Program-made: the position numbers and the translations under genes
In this document: positions 43,932 through 49,713 of the stretch, in pieces
How positions within the stretch are numbered: the first letter of the stretch is position 1
Layout of the letters: each line of letters starts with the position of its first letter
Assembly (NCBI GenBank): GCA_947478405.1
Contig: CANJVX010000023.1
Coordinates: forward strand, 1-49,713
Source of the DNA: Beijerinckiaceae bacterium
Lineage (GTDB): Bacteria; Pseudomonadota; Alphaproteobacteria; Rhizobiales; Beijerinckiaceae
Direction: 5' to 3'
Length of the DNA: 49,713 bases
The notes under the pieces: model-generated
What the model saw: only the letters and a program-made list of their open reading frames with translations
The model's database searches: none
What the model was told of the DNA's origin: nothing

Positions 43932-44960
43932 ATGCGCAAGCTTGCCCAAGTCATTCTGTTTGGCGCGGCGTTCGTAACGTCTGCCCATGCAGCGAGTGCC
44001 GATGCGGTTGAGGATTTTTACAAGGGCAAGAGCATTACGATCATGATTGGCTATGGGGCCGGTGGATCGGATGATTTGTGGGCACGGCTGCTTGGCCGCC
44101 ATATGAACCGCTTCATGCCCGGCAACCCAACAGTCGTGCCGCAAAATGTTCCGGGCGCCGGCTCGCTTGTCGCCGCCAATCAGGCCTTTAAGACTGTGCC
44201 CAAGGATGGCACGGTTATGGCGCTGATCAATCGCGGCGTGCCCTTTGAACCATTGCTGGGCAATAAATCGGCGCAATTCGACCCGCGCCAATTCAATTAC
44301 ATCGGCTCACCAGATCGCGATACGATTGTAGCTTTCGTGCGCACAGATGGCCCGGTGCAAAAGCTCTCTGATTTGCGCACCAAAGAATTGATAGTGGCTG
44401 CTACCGGTTCGGGGGCTGACAGTCTCACCTATCCGGTGATCTTGCGCGATTTGTTCCATCTGAAATTGCGCATCGTGCAGGGATATCCGGGCTCGCGCGA
44501 TATGAACCTCGCCGTCGAGCGAGGAGAAGCGCATGGCACATTCATCTCTTATGATACCGCGCTGCGTGAGCCGGGTCTTAAAGATGGTTCGCGCCGCCTG
44601 CTTGTGCAGGGGCGCCTGACGTCTGATCCGCGCATCAAGGATGTGCCGGGCTTGAATGATCTTGATCTTTCACCGGCAGAACGCAAGGCCGCGGAATTCT
44701 TCTTGCTGCGGGCTGACATGGGCCGCCCCTTTGTGGCGCCGCCGGGGGTGCCTGCAGATCGCTTGGCAGCATTGCGCAAAGCATTCGTCAACACACTCCA
44801 AGATGCCACCACACTCGACGATGCATCACGGCAAGGTCTCAATGTCTCACTCATCTCACCAGATGATCTGATGAAGACTCTTGAGGTCGCCTATCGTTTC
44901 GATGAAAAGACCATCGACATGGTGCGTACGAAGATGCAGGCTGCCGAGCAGAACAAGTAA
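43932..44960 (+). CDS. Tripartite tricarboxylate transporter substrate-binding protein (TctC/Bug family), second copy
   Basis: Periplasmic binding protein of 342 aa with signal peptide ending 'TSAHA'. Family entry 'FYKGKSITIMIGYGAGGSDDLWARLLGRHMNRFMPG', then 'VPQNVPGAGSLVAANQAFKTVPKDGT'. It differs clearly from the first copy at 37102, so the two probably bind different ligands. No membrane partners are present nearby. GGAGGGG lies upstream of the ATG. It is separated from the cytochrome gene by 47 bp and may be in the same transcript, suggesting it imports the substrate or product of the quinoprotein dehydrogenase. That link is inference. Confidence 0.92.
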   Translation: MRKLAQVILFGAAFVTSAHAASADAVEDFYKGKSITIMIGYGAGGSDDLWARLLGRHMNRFMPGNPTVVPQNVPGAGSLVAANQAFKTVPKDGTVMALINRGVPFEPLLGNKSAQFDPRQFNYIGSPDRDTIVAFVRTDGPVQKLSDLRTKELIVAATGSGADSLTYPVILRDLFHLKLRIVQGYPGSRDMNLAVERGEAHGTFISYDTALREPGLKDGSRRLLVQGRLTSDPRIKDVPGLNDLDLSPAERKAAEFFLLRADMGRPFVAPPGVPADRLAALRKAFVNTLQDATTLDDASRQGLNVSLISPDDLMKTLEVAYRFDEKTIDMVRTKMQAAEQNK

Positions 44961-45100
44961 TCGACATTTCCCGAATGAATTTCGGGGGTCAATAAAAATG
45001 CGTAGCTCTTCTCTTTTCCGCCGCACTCTTAAAAGAGATCGCCCCCATTATCGTCACGTTTAGCGCTCTTTGACGTGATTGGGTCCAGGCTGCTTCAAAG

Positions 45101-45131
45101 AAAAAGGGCTCAGCGGAAAGCTGAGCCCTTT
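45101..45131 (-). terminator. Intrinsic terminator between convergent genes
   Basis: GGGCTCAG (45106-45113) and CTGAGCCC (45121-45128), with AAAAA on the left and TTT on the right. It is stronger on the minus strand (end of the PDZ gene) but could serve both sides. Confidence 0.75.
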
Positions 45132-45216
45132 GTAGTTTAGAAGGCATATATCTATCTGGTATTTTACTTAGTTGGAAACCAAGGCGTTTGTGGCAAATAC
45201 CGCGTCGGGAACGGAA

Positions 45217-45933
45217 TTATTCTCCGTCGTCACCGTCGTCACCGTCATCGCCATCATCGCCGTCATCGCCATCATCGTCATCGCCATCGTCGGAATCATC
45301 ATCGTCTTCTTCATCATCTTCATCTTCGTCAGCGTCGTAATTGTCGTCCAATTCGACGTTTGATTCGTAATCGATAGTCTCATTATTGTAGGTGGTGCTA
45401 TTGTAATTATTGGTCAAAGATGTCGAGTTGGACGAATACCAGTCTGAATATCCAAAGCCGTAGCTTCCAGTGTCCCAGCTATTCCAGCGGCCAAAACTTC
45501 CGGTATCGAATTTGAATGACATGAAGCCTGCATCAATGGCGACTTTTGCGCTGTGATGCTTGCCGGCCCGATAATAGGCGATGTAATCGGTTGTCTTCTT
45601 CTTCTTCACGAGTGTGTTGGCGATGCGATCAATATCGTGCGGCTTCGACACTTCTTTACCGGCAGCCTTCCCGATCACGTCCCCAGCTTTGAGGCCGGCT
45701 TTGTCCGCGTAACCGCCGGGCTCCACAGAAACAACGAAAATCCCTTTGTCGTTGGGCGCTTTCAGGCCGAAGGTTTTTCTGACGCTATCATCAATGGGAA
45801 TGATCACGGCGTGCAAACTCTTCGAGACAACCGGTGAGGGGAGTTTCGGAACTTCTGCCGCATAGCTGGTGATCGCCGCGAAAATGCTCAAACAGGCAAG
45901 AGCAACCACGCGCGTTATTTTTTTTCTGATCAT
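45217..45933 (-). CDS. Exported PDZ-domain protein with extreme Asp/Gly-rich C-terminal tail
   Basis: A 238-aa protein. A signal peptide (about residues 1-25, 'VVALACLSIFAAITSYAA') leads to a PDZ-like domain (about residues 55-135) with 'GIFVVSVEPGGYADKAGLKAGDVIGKAAGKEV' and 'YIAYYRAGKHHSAKVAI'. A Ser/Thr/Asn/Tyr-rich linker follows, then about 45 residues almost entirely Asp, Glu and Gly, ending in six DDG units. The tail could bind Ca2+ or other cations and might mediate surface or matrix interactions. No protease domain is present, so it is not DegP-like. It lies in a lower-GC stretch, possibly imported. The start ATG 45931-45933 follows GAAGGGA. Confidence 0.75.
   Translation of the reverse strand: MIRKKITRVVALACLSIFAAITSYAAEVPKLPSPVVSKSLHAVIIPIDDSVRKTFGLKAPNDKGIFVVSVEPGGYADKAGLKAGDVIGKAAGKEVSKPHDIDRIANTLVKKKKTTDYIAYYRAGKHHSAKVAIDAGFMSFKFDTGSFGRWNSWDTGSYGFGYSDWYSSNSTSLTNNYNSTTYNNETIDYESNVELDDNYDADEDEDDEEDDDDSDDGDDDDGDDGDDGDDGDDGDDGE
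45223..45310. repeat. Low-complexity 9-bp repeat array in the Asp/Gly tail of the PDZ gene
   Basis: Plus-strand units such as CCGTCGTCA, CCGTCATCG and CCATCATCG recur with 9-bp period, giving DDG/DDD codons on the minus strand. Repeat-length variation is likely. Confidence 0.8.
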
Positions 45934-46339
45934 CTCATGAGTCCCTTCGAAACCACATATTCCACGTTATATCCATGCGGAAAACGGAGAGGCAAGAGGC
46001 CTTAGTTTTGCATCAATATCGAAGTCTAATGTTTCAATTTATGAGATATAATTCGCATTTTTAGTACGGATATTTGGATGCTCCGCGGAGGCTTCATAAT
46101 TCTGTAATATTGAATTTAGCCTGTTTACTTTTGCCTTTATCGATTTGGGTGACGGATAAGGAAATTTCTCTCCAATCCATACCGGCACTTGCTCGTAGGC
46201 AGGTAAGTTCAATCTGTTTTGCAGACCTAATTCAATCAGGAATTCGTATTGGCCGATTGTCATAGAGGCACCTTTAGACTAATTTTCCCGAACGGTTCAC
46301 GTTTCATTTTTACGAAAATCGAAAAGGTCAGAAGACACC
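45934..46339. other. AT-rich interval around a small minus-strand ORF
   Basis: About 400 bp between the divergent PDZ and DUF4436-like genes. GC falls to roughly 30-40% at 46021-46140, well below the rest of the window. Apart from the 74-aa ORF listed separately, I see no terminator, RNA or repeat. Confidence 0.5.
46039..46263 (-). CDS. Small hypothetical protein, 74 aa
   Basis: ATG 46261-46263 is preceded by AAAGGTG at suitable spacing. The product is a soluble, partly charged protein ('MTIGQYEFLIELGLQNRLN...VWIGEKFPYPSPKSIKAKVNRL') with no recognised domain. It lies in AT-rich DNA in the presumed genomic island. The ribosome-binding site and amino-acid balance favour a real gene, but the evidence is limited. 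Confidence 0.4.
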   Translation of the reverse strand: MTIGQYEFLIELGLQNRLNLPAYEQVPVWIGEKFPYPSPKSIKAKVNRLNSILQNYEASAEHPNIRTKNANYIS

Positions 46340-47308
46340 ATGATGAAAAAAGTTATGAAGGTGTCTTCCTTCCGCTTCAGTCTGGCGCTTTCGGCAGCGG
46401 CATTGATTGCGTCACTTATTATCCTTGGCCTGCTTCCATTCGCTGTTCAGAGCATCGTCAGGGACATCAAAGGCTTGGTGTCCGAGCAGCAGTTCTTGAC
46501 CAAGGATCTTGATGATAGGGGACAACATTTTACGGACATCGAAATTTCCCTCAAGGAAGTTGACGAGTTGACCCAGGTTGCAACCGTTGAAATCTCGGGT
46601 GAAAGAAGCTGTGTAGCACCCTGCGGTACATTTGAAGACAAGGTGACGTTCTACGGGATTAATGAACAGACCAAAGATCAGCGTTCGCACTCGAAAAGCG
46701 CATCGATTACAATTCCGGATGCCAATGTTCCGATCTCAAGCGAGATCAAGCTTCCTTTCACCGGAAGGCTTTTCGTTTATCCTTATGATAAATATGTATT
46801 TGGCATTGGTATCAACATCGAGAGAACGTTTACAGGACAACCTGCGAAGCAGCTCAAGCCGAGTGACGTTGCAGATAGTTTTGAGATTTCGTTTTCCGAG
46901 AGCGTTTCCCGGATTGAGCTGAAGAGTTTCGAAAAGGTCGATGGCGCAGTTTACAAGCCGCGCAATGTTACTGAACCTTATTTGTTTGCGGGTGTTGCGA
47001 AATTTGAGCGTCCGATGCATCTGAAAATCATCGTGACAATGGTCGTTTTAATGATTGTTCTGGTGTCCATCTATACGATGGCGACGCGGGCCTTTAATGA
47101 ATTGATCCTCGATGTAGGTGCGATTATTCTCGGCATATTCGGTGCTCGAGAGCTCGTCATTAAGGACTTTCCTTCGGATACCACGTTCGTCGACACAGTC
47201 TTCGGCATGATTGTTCTCTATAATCTTATGGTCGTCATTTTCAGAAGTATTTTTCATTTTTATAAATTATCGAAACAGGACCCGGCGAATTCGCCGGCTG
47301 CCGATTAA
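46340..47308 (+). CDS. Membrane protein with large periplasmic domain, DUF4436-like
   Basis: A 322-aa protein with one N-terminal membrane helix (about residues 17-37, 'ALIASLIILGLLPFAV'), a periplasmic beta-rich domain of about 190 residues, and three closely spaced C-terminal helices ('IIVTMVVLMIVLVSIYTMA', 'LDVGAIILGIFGARELV', 'FGMIVLYNLMVVIFR'). The periplasmic part has a single Cys pair, 'ERSCVAPCG', likely a disulfide, and 'FVYPYDKYVFG', which resembles the conserved YP(F/Y)D(R/K)Y of DUF4436. Function is unknown. It is in the lower-GC island region, and no partner gene is obvious. The start could be either of two adjacent ATGs. Confidence 0.6.
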   Translation: MMKKVMKVSSFRFSLALSAAALIASLIILGLLPFAVQSIVRDIKGLVSEQQFLTKDLDDRGQHFTDIEISLKEVDELTQVATVEISGERSCVAPCGTFEDKVTFYGINEQTKDQRSHSKSASITIPDANVPISSEIKLPFTGRLFVYPYDKYVFGIGINIERTFTGQPAKQLKPSDVADSFEISFSESVSRIELKSFEKVDGAVYKPRNVTEPYLFAGVAKFERPMHLKIIVTMVVLMIVLVSIYTMATRAFNELILDVGAIILGIFGARELVIKDFPSDTTFVDTVFGMIVLYNLMVVIFRSIFHFYKLSKQDPANSPAAD

Positions 47309-47446
47309 CGTCGTCGCTCTCTCGGGTCGCCTGCTCGTTTTTACGCGAACGGGCGCCTGCAGCCGCGCTGTTTTCTTGATGTCGCGCGTGCTGATTTATG
47401 CTGTTCTTCTTAACAGGTGGCAAGCAGGGATCAGGTCCACAGGATC

Positions 47447-47490
47447 TCCTGCGGGTTGTCCTGCGGGTCGTCCTGCGGGTCGTTCTGCAA
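47447..47490. repeat. 12-bp tandem repeats
   Basis: TCCTGCGGGTTG at 47447-47458, then TCCTGCGGGTCG twice (47459-47482), and a degenerate fourth unit. It lies in the intergenic space between the DUF4436-like and DUF805 genes. A frame through it on the minus strand gives Arg/Thr repeats and is not credible as a gene. Confidence 0.8.
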
Positions 47491-47550
47491 GTCCGCCGCA
47501 ACGCCGAAGATTAATCGCTTCGGGAAGATCGCTTTTGGTTGGACCCTATA

Positions 47551-47946
47551 TTATGGCTGGTTTGGGAGACCAGTGTCAGACGCCATCTCGGCAAGCGGAT
47601 TATCGCCATACCGGTTCGTGTCCGCGTGACCGCGAAAGCAACTGAAGACAATTAGAACGATCTGACCGAGCAGTGGGATAAAGTTCAAGAAAAACCACCA
47701 CCCTGTTTTTCCGATGTCATGAAGGCGGCGGACTTGTAGGGCGATTCCTGGAACTAATAAGATGAGTGTGACGATGCCTGAAATCGCGCCACTTTCATTT
47801 TTGTTCAAGGTGGAATCGATCTGTTGGGCGATCAAGCTGATCAAGACACTGAATAAACAAAAATACCAGAACTCTGATCTGCTGGCCCGTCCTTTGAAGG
47901 TTGCATAATTTTTAAAAGCAGAATTTAAAGCTTCCCAAAAATTCAT
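47551..47946 (-). CDS. DUF805 membrane protein
   Basis: A 131-aa inner-membrane protein with the family start 'FKNYATFKGRASRSEFWYF', a second-helix block 'PGIALQVRRLHDIGKTGWWFFLNFIPLLGQIVLIVF' and the closing 'FRGHADTNRYGDNPL'. DUF805 proteins have four membrane helices and no established biochemical role, and are common near prophages and islands. ATG 47944-47946 follows AGAGGGGTG. It diverges from the integrase gene. Confidence 0.9.
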   Translation of the reverse strand: MNFWEALNSAFKNYATFKGRASRSEFWYFCLFSVLISLIAQQIDSTLNKNESGAISGIVTLILLVPGIALQVRRLHDIGKTGWWFFLNFIPLLGQIVLIVFSCFRGHADTNRYGDNPLAEMASDTGLPNQP

Positions 47947-48483
47947 GATTCACCCCTCTATTTCTGGTCCTGTTTTAGCCTGTTACACGATCTAGCAGCC
48001 GGCCAAAAGTAGTCCGGAGCGATAAGCCACTGTTTTATTTTTACGTTTGCAAGAGGGCCGCTGCAGGTGTGGGCGTTGTTTCGTTCCTTGATTTGACGTG
48101 TAGGGCGTCTTGGAGAAAGTTTTCGTGCAATCTGTCACCGGCCTGTGGGTTTGCCTTTGCTGCGTTATGATCCGAGGCTTTAATTTAGTCGGAATACGCG
48201 CGGGATTTGGGGCGGGGCCTATCAGAGGCTTCAGGCATATATTGATGAGAAACCAGATCAAGCGGGAAGAAAACCGCCTAACAGTTTATAAGATTTTGAT
48301 TTCAAAATGATTTATTGGAAATATTGGCGGAGACGGTGTCCGACGAATGTGTATGCACTAACATATTCACGTAGTTAGTAACTATCTGAAAATCATTGAC
48401 CTCTTCGTTCTCGTTGTCCACTAGGGTTCTCTTGTATTCACCCAAATCCGTGCTAATTTTGGGGACTGGTTTGGGGACTGGTG
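47947..48483. other. Gene-free interval between DUF805 and the integrase
   Basis: About 540 bp with low GC and no credible ORF. No tRNA 3' end, the usual target of P4-type integrases, was recognised. It carries ACTAAC/GTTAGT inverted repeats near 48357-48380 and tandem repeats at 48459-48482 directly before the integrase start. Confidence 0.5.
48459..48482 (+). repeat. Two tandem 12-bp repeats just before the integrase start
   Basis: TTGGGGACTGGT twice (48459-48470, 48471-48482), abutting the integrase ATG at 48484. The repeated G-rich unit directly in front of the gene suggests arm-type binding sites for the integrase or an autoregulatory site. Confidence 0.5.
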
Positions 48484-49653
48484 ATGTCAAAGAGAACCAT
48501 CAAGAGGTTGACCTCTCGTGCTGTAGACGCGGCCAACCCCGGGAAGCATTCCGATGGGGGAGGGCTCTACTTAATCGTTGCACCGTCTGGCGCTCGGAAA
48601 TGGGTTTTCCGCTACATGCGGGAAGGCAAAGCCCGTGAAATGGGGCTTGGTCCAGCCTCTGGAAATACATTGGCTGACGCCCGTAGAAAGGCGGAGGACG
48701 CAGCCCGCTCGCTCATGAATGGCAGCGACCCTCTCGTTCAAAAAGCCGCACAAAGAGAGGTTCCCACTTTTGGTAAGTTGGCGGAGGACGTAATCAGTTC
48801 AATTGAGACGGGGTTCCGAAACGCAAAGCATAGACAGCAGTGGCGCAATACAATCTCGACTTATGCAGCGCACTTATTGGATATGAAGGTCGATGACATC
48901 GACACGGGCGATGTCTTGAAGGTTTTAAAGCCAATATGGTCTACCAAGCCTGAGACAGCTTCTCGTGTCCGGGGCCGTATCGAGAAGGTATTAGACGCGG
49001 CCCGCGCTCAAAAGTATCGACATACTGAAAATCCCGCACGATGGCGTGGCAATTTAGACCACCTTTTGCCCCGTCAATCAAAGCTGGCGCGCCAGCACCA
49101 TGCGGCGATGGACTATAAAAATGTTCCAGCTTTTATGAATGCTTTGCGTGAAAGAGAGGCTATTGCAGCGCGTGCTTTAGAGTTTTGCGTCCTGACCGCT
49201 ACCCGGACCTCGGAAACACTCCTAGCTCAATGGAGCGAGTTTGATTTGGGCGAGGGTATATGGACCATTCCTGCGAAACGCATGAAAGCAGGGCGAGAGC
49301 ATCGTGTACCGTTGTCCAGTGGTGCTTTCAAAATTGTAGAAGCTCTTTCTGTTTCGCGCACCGGCGAATACCTCTTTCCCGGCAATAGGCTAGATCGCCC
49401 CCTTTCCAGTATGGCTATGGAAATGCTTCTGCGAAGGATGGGTATTGAGCACGCGACGGTTCATGGATTTAGAAGCTCGTTCCGTGATTGGGCAGGGAAT
49501 GAGACTGAGTTTCCCCGTGAGCTCGCCGAGCAATCCTTGGCACATGTTATCGGGGATAAGGCCGAGCAGGCATACCGCCGTCGAGATGCTCTAGAGAGGC
49601 GACGCGCCCTTATGGAGCAATGGGCAAAATCTCTTATCACCCCTATATATTGA
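48484..49653 (+). CDS. P4-type tyrosine-recombinase integrase
   Basis: Site-specific recombinase of 389 aa that would insert or excise a genomic island. Layout: DUF4102 N-terminal arm-binding domain ('AANPGKHSDGGGLYLIVAPSGARKWVFRYM', residues 15-90), core-binding SAM-like domain (about 95-190), and the catalytic domain with the RHRY residues: first Arg in 'LTATRTSETLL', His-x-x-Arg in 'VHGFRSSFRDWA', the second His in 'LAHVIG' and nucleophile Tyr in 'QAYRRRDALERR'. ATG 48484 is chosen over the adjacent GTG 48481. The gene reads towards the window edge, so the rest of the element may lie to the right. All catalytic residues are intact. Confidence 0.95.
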   Translation: MSKRTIKRLTSRAVDAANPGKHSDGGGLYLIVAPSGARKWVFRYMREGKAREMGLGPASGNTLADARRKAEDAARSLMNGSDPLVQKAAQREVPTFGKLAEDVISSIETGFRNAKHRQQWRNTISTYAAHLLDMKVDDIDTGDVLKVLKPIWSTKPETASRVRGRIEKVLDAARAQKYRHTENPARWRGNLDHLLPRQSKLARQHHAAMDYKNVPAFMNALREREAIAARALEFCVLTATRTSETLLAQWSEFDLGEGIWTIPAKRMKAGREHRVPLSSGAFKIVEALSVSRTGEYLFPGNRLDRPLSSMAMEMLLRRMGIEHATVHGFRSSFRDWAGNETEFPRELAEQSLAHVIGDKAEQAYRRRDALERRRALMEQWAKSLITPIY

Positions 49654-49680
49654 CGCCCTTGGCAGCGCGGGTACTATTAG

Positions 49681-49709
49681 TTGACATACGGCATCCGCTG
49701 TGCTAACTT
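49681..49709 (+). promoter_or_regulatory. Possible sigma-70-type promoter at the right edge
   Basis: TTGACA (49681-49686), 17-bp spacer, TAACTT (49704-49709). The -35 is perfect and the spacing ideal, and the -10 is partial. It would drive a gene beyond the window, behind the integrase. Confidence 0.4.
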
Positions 49710-49713
49710 TGTA

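Noticed and set aside
45172-45363. Strongly hydrophobic Val/Ile-rich plus-strand ORF
   Set aside because: It is the antisense of the Asp/Gly codon repeats of the PDZ gene; no ribosome-binding site.
47992-48310. Short ORFs on both strands between DUF805 and integrase
   Set aside because: No ribosome-binding sites, no recognisable protein pattern, and they overlap one another.

Overview
This 49.7 kb window is chromosomal DNA of an alphaproteobacterium, most likely order Hyphomicrobiales (Rhizobiales). The evidence is the gene set and order: an EipB/DUF1849 tail, dinB with an N-terminal zinc ribbon, DUF3572, divK-pleD-rpmG, topA-rnr, pyrB with a catalytically degenerate pyrC, plsY-dprA, ruvX and gatCAB. 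Most of the window is GC-rich and densely coding. No rRNA, tRNA, insertion sequence or CRISPR array was found.

Region 1 (1-23.4 kb) is conserved core. It holds DNA repair (dinB), cell-cycle and c-di-GMP signalling (divK-pleD), ribosomal protein L33, a minus-strand operon topA-rnr-DUF983-NUDIX, a ClC channel, the pyrimidine pair pyrB/pyrC-like, plsY, dprA, ruvX, the Asp/Glu-tRNA amidotransferase genes gatCAB, and a Lys/Ala-repeat histone H1-like protein. Between pleD and rpmG lies a gene-free stretch that folds into a long perfect rod ending at a strong terminator. It looks like a small RNA gene or a structured 3' UTR.

Region 2 (23.5-36 kb) is envelope and transport. It begins with a small lytic transglycosylase, a stand-alone ABC-exporter membrane domain and a frameshifted YddA/SbmA-like ABC transporter coupled to a methyltransferase-like protein. 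It continues with a nickel homeostasis locus: a P1B-5 ATPase with a TPC motif and a C-terminal hemerythrin-like domain, convergent with a five-gene nikKMLQO ECF uptake operon. A 10-of-12 match to the NikR operator lies just upstream of nikK. A TerC-family protein and a bile-acid:sodium-symporter-family carrier follow.

Region 3 (36-45 kb) is a catabolic cluster: a PEP-mutase/isocitrate-lyase-family enzyme, an orphan TctC-type binding protein, LeuC/LeuD-like aconitase-family subunits, a domain-permuted family III CoA-transferase behind a 35-aa membrane ORF, a PQQ dehydrogenase with its cytochrome c, and a second orphan TctC protein. The combination suggests uptake and hydration/cleavage of a substituted maleate/malate-type acid. 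That is inference.

Region 4 (45-49.7 kb) has lower GC and looks like the edge of a genomic island: an exported PDZ protein with an extreme Asp/Gly tail, a small hypothetical protein, a membrane protein, a DUF805 protein and a P4-type tyrosine integrase preceded by two tandem 12-bp repeats. The element probably continues past the right edge.
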